Source of the DNA: Lantana camara | Taxonomy: Eukaryota; Streptophyta; Magnoliopsida; Lamiales; Verbenaceae | DNA: 64,000 nt | Assembly (NCBI GenBank): GCA_037501455.1 | Contig: CM074863.1 | Span: 59,191,501 to 59,255,500, forward strand | Reading direction: 5' to 3' | Part shown: positions 1 through 8,979 of the stretch, one piece after another | How the letters are laid out: each line of letters opens with the position of its first letter | Numbering within the stretch: position 1 is the stretch's first letter | Notes under the pieces: generated by a model | Told to the model about the DNA's origin: nothing | What the model saw: the letters and a program-made list of their open reading frames with translations, nothing else | Database searches by the model: none | Program-made: the position numbers and the translations under genes

Positions 1-887
1 TATCTCTCAACCAAGATCTAGGACAAGGGAATAATCAGAACCCTAATAATCCGGTCTTAAAGCTAAGTGCATTTCATATCCATTTGATCTCAATCCAAGA
101 AACCCTTTTCTTGATGTCTTCATCTACTGCCTTGGCCAAGGACTCCATATGGCATATGAATGACTTACACAATAAGAGATCACCTTGCAAATGCAAGTGT
201 AGGTCCTTTCTTGATTCTCATTCACTTTCATGAATCACTTGTGCAGCCCCAGCATAAGCCTTGAATCAGTTGTCTAAGGCGACACCCTTTAAAGCTTATA
301 CCTAAGACTACAGAGTTAACTCATAAAGTGACAAGGAACCTCAAGTCTTAAGGATCAATTAATCACATCAATGACTCGTGAGATATTTCCTAATCTGGAA
401 GTTTTCATTTCCTGAAATAGAAACTTCCTTTCCCATTTAGGAATGTTCTCACACGGGGCACCTCAGTGAACTTACTTATTAAAGTAAGCACCCTCATGTA
501 TCACGCACGTATCAACTATACACTTTGCACCTCCATGAAACAAGGTGGTCCTTCTTAAGGCCGTGATCCCACAAGCAAGTCTTAGAGGAGTCAGGTTGAC
601 ACTCCCACTGTCTGTAGGACTCATCGGCTTGGAGTATTTTACTAATCATGACTTATGTGATATAGGGCTCGTTTCATGAACCATTTCACCTAAATGGTAG
701 AGTCCTAAAGTCATCAGGATTAGGGGAGTTCTCATACATGCACAGCTAAAGTAAACGCATACCAAACAAGAGCATATAAAGAAGTGTTGCCTTAATTCGT
801 TATTTCATTCAAAGATTGTCTGTGATTACAATAAGGAAAAGCACAAAGCGGATATACAATCGGCTTTCTAGGGCACTATTCCTAACA
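1..887 (-). repeat. Copia 3' LTR (partial)
   Basis: Aligns without gaps to 8093-8979 (five substitutions seen). It ends CCTAACA on the plus strand, i.e. the sense LTR starts TGTTAGG. About 1050 bp of this LTR, including its G-box cluster and TATA box, lie before the window. Confidence 0.95.
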
Positions 888-898
888 ATCTCCCACTT
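888..898 (-). other. Polypurine tract of left copia element
   Basis: Directly abuts the 3' LTR. The sense strand reads AAGTGGGAGAT, an all-purine run broken by one T, in the position of the plus-strand primer for reverse transcription. Confidence 0.85.
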
Positions 899-914
899 GC
901 CCGTCAAAGCCATT

Positions 915-3900
915 CTAAAGCCATTCTAAGTCCCATCTTCTAAAGATGACCTTGAAAGCTTCTCGACTAAGGGGTTTAGTAAGTGGATCTGCCACGTTCT
1001 CTGCTGATGTGACCCTCTCGATTAGCACATCTCCTCTTTTGATAATATCACGGATTAGGTGATACTTCCTCATAATGTGCTTGGTCCGTTGGTGAGATCT
1101 TGGTTCTCTTGCTTGAGCAACCGCCCCAGTGTTGTCACAAAACACAGTAATGGGGTCTTTCATGCTAGGAACAACATTCAACTCTTGAATGAAGTTTCTA
1201 ATCCAAACACCTTCCTTAGCTGCATCATTTGCAGCTAAGTATTCGGCCTCAGTGGTCGAATCTGCAGTGGTAGTTTGCTTGGAACTCTTCCAACTCACTG
1301 CACCGCCGTTTAGGCAGAAAATGTATCCTGACATTGACTTAAAATCATCTAAGTCAGATGCAAAGCTTGCATCGCAGTATCCTTCGACATTAAGATCTTT
1401 CTGACCTCCGTAAACTAAGAATAAATCTTTAGTACTTTTCAAGTACTTAAGAATATTCTTCACGGCAGCCCAGTGACCATCTCCAGGGTCAGATTGGAAA
1501 TGACTTGTCACACTAAGTGCATAAGCCACATCCGGTCGAGTACATAACATTGCATACATTATGCTACCTATTGCTGACGCATAAGGTGTATGAGTCATTC
1601 TCTCCTTCTCAAGGTTAGTCTTAGGACACATCTTCTTTGAAAGACATGTTCCTACACTCATAGGAAGGTTTTTAGCCTTTGCTGACTCCATATTGAATCT
1701 CTTCAATACTTTGTCAATGTACATCGACTGTGATAGTCCTATTAACCTTCTAGATCTATCTCTATAGATTTTAATTCCAAGGATATAGGACGCATCACCA
1801 AGATCTTTCATCTCGATTTGGTTCGATAACCATAACTTAGTCACTTTCATGTCATCAACATAAAGTACTAATAATTGCACTGAGGTCTCCAATTCCTTTC
1901 TATACACACATGACTCATTCGAAATTTGGATGAAGCCAAACGCTTTGACTGATTCATCAAATCGAATGTTCCAATTCCTAGAAGCCTGTTTCAATCCATA
2001 GATTGATCTTTGGAGTTTGCAAACCTTTTGCTCACTCCCACTGAATGTGAAACCTATGGGTTGCTCCATATAAATGTCTTTGTCAATGTCACCATTGAGA
2101 AAGGCAGTTTTCACATCCATTTGCCATATCTCATAGTCATAATATGCAGCAATGGCAAGCATGATTCGAATGGACTTTTGCATTGCAACTGGTGAAAAGG
2201 TTTCGTCAAAGTCCACGCCGGGTCTTTGAGTGAATCCTTTTGCAACCAGTCTTGCTTTGTAGGCTGCAATGCTTCCATCAACTCCAAGCTTTCTCTTAAA
2301 GATCCATTTGCAACCTATGGGTTTGACCCCATCAGGCAAATCTACCAAGGTCCAAACTTGGTTGGAGTTCATGGAGTCCATTTCGGATTTCATGGCTTCT
2401 ATCCACTGTTCAGAGTCAGAATCTGAAAGTGCCTCCTCATATGTTGAAGGATCATTATCCTTTTGAGAGATTTCATGGAAGAATCCATACCATCTCTCCG
2501 GCTGTCTAGGAGTGCGTTCAGAACGCCTTAGAGGAGGATTTACATGTGTATCGAAATTCGTGATTGGTTGTAGTTGATCAGAGTGGGACGTTTCTTCAGT
2601 GGGTGGTGTGGGGTCATTTTGTACTTCTTCTAATTCTGTGATCTTACCTTTCTTTTCTTTAAGGAACGGTTCCTCCAGAAAAGTAGCATTTCTGGAAACA
2701 AACACCTTTTGCTTAGATTGATCATAGAAATAGTATCCTATGGATTCCTTAGGATAACCTACAAAGTAGCATAAGTTAGAACGAGATTCTAACTTATCTC
2801 CCACTGTCCTCTTCACGTAAGGAGGACAAACCCAAATTCTTAAGTAAGAATAACTAGGGATTTTACCATGCCACATTTCATAGGGCGTCTTGGGGACTGA
2901 CTTAGAGGGAACTAGATTCAAAATCTTTGCTGCACTTTCTAGGGCATAACCCCAGAAAGAAGGTGGTAAGTCAGTGAAACTCATCATGGAACGAACCATA
3001 TCAAGTAGGGTTCGATTCCTTCTCTCAGAAACTCCATTAAGCTGAGGAGTTCCCGGAGGAGTCCACTGAGAGATAATCCCATTATCTTTGAGATGATTAA
3101 GGAATTCTTCACTAAGATACTCGCCTCCTCGATCAGATCGAAGTGCTTTGATCTTGTGACCAGTTTGGTTCTCAACCTCCTTTTGAAATTCTAAGAATTT
3201 CTCAAAAGCTTCAGATTTATACTTCATTAAGTATACATAACCATACCGACTAAAGTCATCAGTAAAGGTTATGAAGTACTGATGATTGTTTCTAGTGCTT
3301 GCACTAAGCGGTCCACAAACATCAGTATGGATCAAATCCAAGACCTCAGTGGCACGTTCCGCAGTTCCTCTAAAAGGGACTTTGGACATTTTTCCTTTGA
3401 AACAGGATTCGGAAGAAGTTAACTCTTTGAGATCATTTTCAGAGAATGATCCTAAAGTGTTTATCTTGCTAATTCTGTTCTCGGAAATGTGTCCTAATCT
3501 AGCGTGCCATAAGGGAGCTGAAACTTTGTCATCTCTCTTACGCTTTGTTTCTCGTTGTATATTCATAATATTGATATTTTGAGTTAGGTAAAGTCCATTA
3601 CTTAGAGTACCGATATGAACGGAAGAGTTGTTCCGTTTGATAAAATATTTACCATTCTTAATATAAGTTTCATAACCTTCACAATCCAATATTGGAACTG
3701 AAATTATATTACGAATAATGCTCGGTACATAAAGGACTTTATTTAATACTAACTCAAAACTACCTAAATCTAATCTAATTGTGCCCAAAGCTCGAGCTTC
3801 AACGTTTGAACCATCGCCGATCTTCAAGACACATTCTCCTTCTTTGAGTTGTTGGACTTCACTTAGCATCTGTACATCATTACAGATATGAGTCCCACAA

Positions 3901-4172
3901 CCGGTATCAAGTACCCAAGAACTAGAATTAATAGAAAGATTTACTTCAACGAGAAAGATACCTTTCTTTAGAGTAGCCTTGTACTCTGGGCAGTTTCTCC
4001 TCCAATGTCCCGCTTTGCCACAATGGAAGCAAACATCCTCTTTCTGATCACGCTTCTTCTTTTTGGGCCTTTCCCTTCGAAATGCCACCAGTGGGCCTAA
4101 GGGGTTTCTTCTTCTTCTTTTGGGCTTTCTTGCCCTTACCTTTAGAAGGCCCAGAAGAGGAAGATGGAGCAT
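915..4172 (-). CDS. pol: Copia pol polyprotein (zinc knuckle, protease, integrase, RT, RNase H)
   Basis: 1085-residue open frame in the usual copia order. A CCHC knuckle (CFHCGKAGHWRRNC, near residue 48) belongs to the gag nucleocapsid but lies in this frame. Next come an aspartic protease with LDTGCGTHIC, the GAG-pre-integrase WHARLGH, an integrase core with HTDVCGP, RSDRGGEY and NGVSERRNRT (D, D, E), RT with MDVKTAFLNGD and LYVDDM, and RNase H with YCDASFASD and STTEAEY. Just after YVDD the text goes straight to KVTKLWLSNQ, shorter than related copia RTs, which suggests a small in-frame deletion that may inactivate RT. The first listed Met is not a natural start: the frame overlaps gag by 125 bases and is +1 to it. 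Expression would need frameshifting, or the offset is a mutation. Confidence 0.92.
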   Translation of the reverse strand: MLHLPLLGLLKVRARKPKRRRRNPLGPLVAFRRERPKKKKRDQKEDVCFHCGKAGHWRRNCPEYKATLKKGIFLVEVNLSINSSSWVLDTGCGTHICNDVQMLSEVQQLKEGECVLKIGDGSNVEARALGTIRLDLGSFELVLNKVLYVPSIIRNIISVPILDCEGYETYIKNGKYFIKRNNSSVHIGTLSNGLYLTQNINIMNIQRETKRKRDDKVSAPLWHARLGHISENRISKINTLGSFSENDLKELTSSESCFKGKMSKVPFRGTAERATEVLDLIHTDVCGPLSASTRNNHQYFITFTDDFSRYGYVYLMKYKSEAFEKFLEFQKEVENQTGHKIKALRSDRGGEYLSEEFLNHLKDNGIISQWTPPGTPQLNGVSERRNRTLLDMVRSMMSFTDLPPSFWGYALESAAKILNLVPSKSVPKTPYEMWHGKIPSYSYLRIWVCPPYVKRTVGDKLESRSNLCYFVGYPKESIGYYFYDQSKQKVFVSRNATFLEEPFLKEKKGKITELEEVQNDPTPPTEETSHSDQLQPITNFDTHVNPPLRRSERTPRQPERWYGFFHEISQKDNDPSTYEEALSDSDSEQWIEAMKSEMDSMNSNQVWTLVDLPDGVKPIGCKWIFKRKLGVDGSIAAYKARLVAKGFTQRPGVDFDETFSPVAMQKSIRIMLAIAAYYDYEIWQMDVKTAFLNGDIDKDIYMEQPIGFTFSGSEQKVCKLQRSIYGLKQASRNWNIRFDESVKAFGFIQISNESCVYRKELETSVQLLVLYVDDMKVTKLWLSNQIEMKDLGDASYILGIKIYRDRSRRLIGLSQSMYIDKVLKRFNMESAKAKNLPMSVGTCLSKKMCPKTNLEKERMTHTPYASAIGSIMYAMLCTRPDVAYALSVTSHFQSDPGDGHWAAVKNILKYLKSTKDLFLVYGGQKDLNVEGYCDASFASDLDDFKSMSGYIFCLNGGAVSWKSSKQTTTADSTTEAEYLAANDAAKEGVWIRNFIQELNVVPSMKDPITVFCDNTGAVAQAREPRSHQRTKHIMRKYHLIRDIIKRGDVLIERVTSAENVADPLTKPLSREAFKVIFRRWDLEWL

Positions 4173-4794
4173 TCACCATCAAAACCTTATTGTCCTTCTT
4201 GATCGTGCTTTCAGCAGTCACAAGCTGACTAATCAGCTCAGCTACAGTAGCACCAGCATGATTCATATTGAAGTTAAAGACAAATGGGTTGAATGATGGT
4301 GGGAGCGAAGCTAGCAACAAATCCACTGAAAGCTCATCTTTCAGTGGCATGTCCATGGAAGCAAGTTTCTCAGTAAGGGCAAGAAACTTGAGTCCATATT
4401 CATGGACACTTGAACCTTCCCTCATTCTCAAGTGGAACAATTCCTTTGAAGTGTTATACCTTGTAACGCGTTCATGAGGGCGGTAAAGTTGCTCTAAGTG
4501 GTCGTAAATCTCCCAAGCAAATTCCATGGCCTCATGTTGTCTTTGCAAGTCCGGAGACATGTTAGCCAACATAAGGCAACGGGCTTGGAGATTATCATCC
4601 TTCCACTTCTGAATCGCATCCCGCTCGGCCCGAGTGGGAGCCTCCCCTTCGGGACTAGGCTCCCCTTCGAAGAGAACATAAGTTCTCTTCTCAGAATCTA
4701 AAATGATTTTTAGATTCCTCAGCCAATCAGAATAGTTGGGACCAGTCAACTTGTTTGACTCGAGGATCGATACAAGAGGGTTTTTGGTTCCCAT
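4048..4794 (-). CDS. gag: Copia gag (capsid)
   Basis: 248 residues starting MGTKNPLVSILESNKLTGPNY. It has the copia-type gag fold signature: NYSDWLRNL near the start, then LEQLYRPH, LKFLALTEKL and LLASLPPSFNPFVFNF. The tail is Lys/Ser-rich. It forms the virus-like particle. No zinc knuckle is in this frame; the knuckle is in the overlapping pol frame, so this gag ends early at 4048 unless ribosomes shift +1. Related plant copia elements usually carry one gag-pol frame, so a 1-base change between 4048 and 4172 is the simplest explanation. The ATG at 4794 is the natural start after the long leader. Confidence 0.9.
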   Translation of the reverse strand: MGTKNPLVSILESNKLTGPNYSDWLRNLKIILDSEKRTYVLFEGEPSPEGEAPTRAERDAIQKWKDDNLQARCLMLANMSPDLQRQHEAMEFAWEIYDHLEQLYRPHERVTRYNTSKELFHLRMREGSSVHEYGLKFLALTEKLASMDMPLKDELSVDLLLASLPPSFNPFVFNFNMNHAGATVAELISQLVTAESTIKKDNKVLMVNAPSSSSGPSKGKGKKAQKKKKKPLRPTGGISKGKAQKEEA

Positions 4795-5000
4795 TTCAAA
4801 ACACGTAGAGAATCACAGAATCTATGACCTAAATGGTAAAACAGAGAACTAGTGAGCATGCTGAATTATAACGATATACAAAAGATAAGGTCTTTAATCT
4901 AATGTAGCTCCCACTGCTTTTCAAAGATCTAGAATTCCCAAAGATCTAAGAGGAACACGTTTCCCAGTGGGTACTAAGATCCTAGGCATTTTACCTCGAA

Positions 5001-5321
5001 CCCACAACTCGCGGACATTCTAAGTAAGAACCCTAGGTAGGTACAACTTACCAATTCTAACACCTTTAGAACTTTTAGTAATTGTTTTTTGCATCACCTA
5101 TCTTTCAATATGGACCCACGACTCGTGCGACATCCATATTTACTTAGGCGTTAAGCTAGACCCATCAATCATAAGATCATGACCAAAACTTAGTTCGAAC
5201 GACCCACGACTCGCGGACATCGCCCTTGCTAAAATTGACCACGAAATATTGATCATTTAAAATGATTAATTAGGTAACTAAGAACTAATAAGTTCCACTA
5301 GCTATCCCATGACTCGCGGAC
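5001..5321 (-). repeat. Four spaced copies of a 16-17 base motif in copia leader
   Basis: Copies at 5001-5016, 5115-5131, 5203-5218 and 5306-5321, start-to-start 114, 88 and 103 bp. Plus-strand consensus is CCCACGACTCGCGGAC. The DNA between copies is unrelated. The same set of four recurs in the right-hand copia element. Confidence 0.85.
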
Positions 5322-6494
5322 AATAACTAGCTTTACTTATTAAACTTAAAACCTATTAATGGAATGCTAGGAATTTAATTCAAAATTTGCATCTCGAATT
5401 AAACACCTATTTGTTCGAAATTAGCTTAATATTTAATGGGAATTTTCGAATCAACCGGAGAGTTGTCCGGTTCGACCTCACCAACATATATGTTATCCAA
5501 TTTTATTAGTCTTGATTAATGCAAGTACACTTAAATGCATATCAAACAAGCACATAAACAGATAACATGTCCTAGCATGATACTAACATGTAATGATCAT
5601 GGGTTCTACCTATCTTATGCGTGATATGTGGGAGCCACTCCACAATCACAAGTTCTAACATACATGCCACATAAACAGTTCAAATCACATAAGGGAAAGC
5701 GGTAACAAAATACGAGCCCTATCTCTATTACATATAACAATTGAGATTCCCCTCCCTAACATTTTGAGGGGTCTTCACTTATGGCCTCCTTGTTACTTGA
5801 ATGTGATCCATCTTACTACATGGGTGCATTGTCTCCAAAATGAAAATAAAACCTCACCACCTATCTCTACTCTCAAATTACAATAAAAGGAAAAAGACAT
5901 AAAGTAATAAGGCTCAATCTTCATATTGGCCTTAGACAATTACACGGGGCATACCCCGGCCTCAAAAACAGCAATATGGAAAGCCACATAATAAATCACA
6001 TAACAGTACGCACATAAGTGAGGCTCCAACCTCAATTGAAAAACGCAACTATAGGGCTCCAACCCCAATTTAAACCATCTATGTGCATAAATTAAAACCA
6101 TACATAGATCTAAACCCATGATCACCTAACATGCTTTTGCGAGAATTTAAATTTAGCCAATAAATTAAAATTCTCGTTTCAAGTCCTAATGACTTAAAAC
6201 ACGACTTAGATGCAATTCTTGTTCAAGAGCCTTTTCGATAAAACCCGAAAAACAATAAACCAATAAAATTCCAATTAATTTTCAAAATTAATAATTTTAT
6301 TCTTTCATTATTTTCAGAAAATAAAATTCATAATTTTCCCAAAATCCAAATCGCTTCAATTTCTCAAAAATCCCAATTTAATCAAAATTTTAAAATAATT
6401 TTATTTTAACAAAACTGATTTTAAAAGATAAAATTAAAATAAAATTAAATCGGGATTTTACGGACCGAAAACACAAAAAACACGAAACACGAAA

Positions 6495-6752
6495 GCGAGC
6501 CCGAAAAGGGCCGATCCGCGCGAGGCGCCGTCGCGCAGCAGCGCGCGCAGAGGCGCGCCTGCCGCTCGCGTGCGCGCGCTGGCCGCGCATCATGCGCGCT
6601 CCGCGCGCAGCAGCGCCCGCCGCGGCTAGGCGGGCTGGACAGGCGTCCCTCGCTGTTGCGGGACGGACTGGGCGGGCGCGCCGGCTCCCGCGCTGTTGCG
6701 GGAGGAGCTGGGCGGCGGCGACGGGCCTGGGCGTGCGACGTGCTAGCACGCC
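6495..6752 (-). other. CpG-rich block in copia leader
   Basis: About 260 bp made almost wholly of G and C with many CGCG runs, inside a leader otherwise A/T-rich. It includes a partly repeated unit (CGCTGTTGCGGGA near 6651 and 6692). Several overlapping Arg/Ala-rich open frames exist on both strands only because stops are rare at this composition. The equivalent block at 62022-62320 is similarly placed after its LTR but considerably rearranged. Confidence 0.8.
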
Positions 6753-7028
6753 TAGGCTCGTTGCTTTTTTTTGTTCGTTTCGTATTTCTGGGTTTCTCGA
6801 AAACCCGGTTCAATCCAAAAATTAAAAATTCGATTTAAACATATTTCAATCAAAACGGTTTTCAAAATCACAATTTAAGAAAACAGTTTCAGAAATTCAG
6901 GAAAAATTACAGTTTCGTATTTCAGGCTTTCTAAAAGAACTCATGAATACCTAATTCGCATCTAAGCCTAAGAATTTCTACCAAATTCTGAATAATTGAG
7001 ACGAATCAGAAACACGATTAACGAGGTA

Positions 7029-7040
7029 GCTCTGATACCA
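7029..7040 (-). other. Primer binding site (initiator tRNA-Met), left copia
   Basis: The sense strand reads TGGTATCAGAGC, the classic match to the 3' end of initiator tRNA-Met, two bases inside the 5' LTR. Confidence 0.92.
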
Positions 7041-7428
7041 CTTGTTGGAAAACACGAATCAGAAAGCAGCGGAATTTAAAAAATTTTCCCAACAAAAGGA
7101 TCTAGGACTCGCAATCGTGTAACCAAATTCGTAAAGATAGAAAACTTACTTTTCTTTTATTCTTTCTTGAAGCGTTTCAAGCCACCCAAGAACGCTCTTC
7201 TCGCGGCTTGATCCCCTCTCCTTGGTAAAGCTCGAATCTTCAAACTTCTAACTTGAAGTCTCTAGAGAAAGTCCACCAACTTGATCACAATCTAACTAGT
7301 AAGGATGCTAGTTCTCTAGTTAGTGTTTAGGCTTAACCTAGGGTTTAATTTAATCTTGGAGAAAGGAAGGCGTTCAACACATGAACCAAAAGAATTGTCA
7401 ATTAGCTCCATAAGGAGCTCGAGCTCTC

Positions 7429-7437
7429 CTATTTATA
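7429..7437 (-). promoter_or_regulatory. TATA box of copia LTR
   Basis: Sense TATAAATAG about 330 bp downstream of the G-box cluster and about 390 bp before the LTR end. It is a plausible start of the genomic transcript; the transcription start itself is not visible. Confidence 0.6.
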
Positions 7438-7762
7438 GAGAGAGGGTGCCGATCCAAATCCTTGTTGGGAAAGGATTTGGTTCCTCTCTCTCCTATTACT
7501 TGATCATCAAGTATTTTCCAACTTTGACTTTGAATTCTAATTCAAGTCAACTTTTAAGAGACCTAAAAATATCCAAACTATTTTTGGATAATTTTATACT
7601 TTATTTATTATAAAATAAATAACTTATTTTTGTCAAATTAATTAATTCATAATTAATTAACTAGATTATTTTCTCCAAAATTAGACTTTCTTTTTAATTC
7701 AAAATTAAACCAAAGTCTATTAAATAATTAACTAAATTAATCATTTAATATATATATAAATT

Positions 7763-7830
7763 CACGTGCGTGACACGTGTCACAAGGACACGTGTCACTC
7801 ACGTGACCCACACGTGTGGCTTCACACGTG
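7763..7830 (-). promoter_or_regulatory. Cluster of six G-boxes in copia LTR
   Basis: CACGTG starts at 7763, 7774, 7789, 7800, 7811 and 7825, often within longer palindromes such as GACACGTGTC and CACACGTGTG. G-box/ABRE cores bind plant bZIP and bHLH factors (established knowledge); a role in this LTR is inference. Confidence 0.7.
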
Positions 7831-8979
7831 TGGAACCCTCTAGGCTCGATTAACTCGTTTAATCATTTTCAAGCCTCAACTCATGTAACCAAGTTGTTGT
7901 GTGTGACCCTCTAGGTTCTCAATTCAATTAGCAGTGACCCTAATTAATTAATTCACTAGTTAATTAATCAGTCCACAGATTAAACGACCATAGTCTAGCA
8001 ACAGGTGTTTAGCCCCTAGCTGAATTGGAATGTTCGGATTCGACAGAACCTTTACGTCATTGATTCATGTGAGATACAATCCTCCTACTTACTATCTCTC
8101 AACCAAGATCTAGGGCAAGGGAATAATCAGAACCCTAATAATCCGGTCTTAAAGCTAAGTGCATTTCATATCCATTTGATCTCAATCCAAGAAACCCTTT
8201 TCTTGATGTCTTGATCTACTGCCTTGGCCAAGGACTCCATATGGCATATGAATGACTTACACAATAAGAGATCACCTTGCAAATGCAAGTGTAGGTCCTT
8301 TCTTGATTCTCATTCACTTTCATGAATCACTTGTGCAGCCCCAGCATAAGCCTTGAATCAGTTGTCTAAGGCGACACCCTTTAAAGCTTATACCTAAGAC
8401 TACAGAGTTAACTCATAAAGTGACAAGGAACCTCAAGTCTTAAGGATCAATTAATCACATCAATGACTCGTGAGATATTTCCTAATCTGGAAGTTTTCAT
8501 TTCCTGAAATAGAAACTTCCTTTCCCATTTAGGAATGTTCTCACACGGGGCACCTCAGTGAACTTACTTATTAAAGTAAGCACCCTCATGTATCACGCAC
8601 GTATCAACTATACACTTTGCACCTCCATGAAACAAGGTGGTCCTTCTTAAGGGCGTGATCCCACAAGCAAGCCTTAGAGGAGTCAGGTTGACACTCCCAC
8701 TGTCTGTAGGACTCATCGGCTTGGAGTATTTTACTAATCATGACTTATGTGATATAGGGCTCGTTTCATGAACCATTTCACCTAAATGGTAGAGTCCTAA
8801 AGTCATCAGGATTAGGGGAGTTCTCATACATGCACAGCTAAAGTAAATGCATACCAAACAAGAGCATATAAAGAAGTGTTGCCTTAATTCGTTATTTCAT
8901 TCAAAGATTGTCTGTGATTACAATAAGGAAAAGCACAAAGCGGATATACAATCGGCTTTCTAGGGCACTATTCCTAACA

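Larger units (their letters stand above)
4795..7028 (-). other. Untranslated leader of left copia element
   Basis: About 2.2 kb between primer site and gag ATG, with no supported ORF. It holds a CpG-rich block (6495-6752) and a four-times repeated motif (5001-5321), both also present in the plus-strand copy at 61777-64000. A long leader is a known property of BARE-like elements; dimerisation, packaging or internal initiation are possible roles (inference). Confidence 0.85.
1..8979 (-). mobile_element. Ty1/copia retrotransposon, BARE/Angela-like, left end outside window
   Basis: Minus-strand copia element. In sense order it has 5' LTR 8979-7043, tRNA-Met primer site 7040-7029, a leader of about 2.2 kb, gag 4794-4048, pol 4172-915, polypurine tract 898-888 and 3' LTR 887-1 (the rest lies before the window). 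Long LTRs (1937 bp) plus a roughly 2-kb untranslated leader are the known architecture of BARE/Angela copia elements, so I place it there by architecture, not by a tree. Comparing 1-887 with 8093-8979 by eye gives five substitutions and no indel, so insertion is recent. The flank after the right LTR is TTGAG; the matching target duplication is outside the window. It appears to have inserted into or beside the LTR of element A'. Confidence 0.93.
7043..8979 (-). repeat. Copia 5' LTR (complete, 1937 bp)
   Basis: Sense ends TGTTAGG and CCAACA. It contains a TATA box (7429-7437, sense TATAAATAG) and, upstream of it, a cluster of six CACGTG motifs (7763-7830). Two solo copies (53401-55234 and 56918-58877) and another full LTR (59813-61762) of the same family are in the window. 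Confidence 0.95.

Noticed and set aside
1189..4701. Plus-strand ORFs over the copia element
   Set aside because: Antisense shadows of gag and pol with no features of their own.
6390..6838. Overlapping Arg/Ala-rich ORFs on both strands in the left copia leader
   Set aside because: Explained by the CpG-rich block, where stop codons are rare. No domain, and the reading frames are not kept in the right copy.
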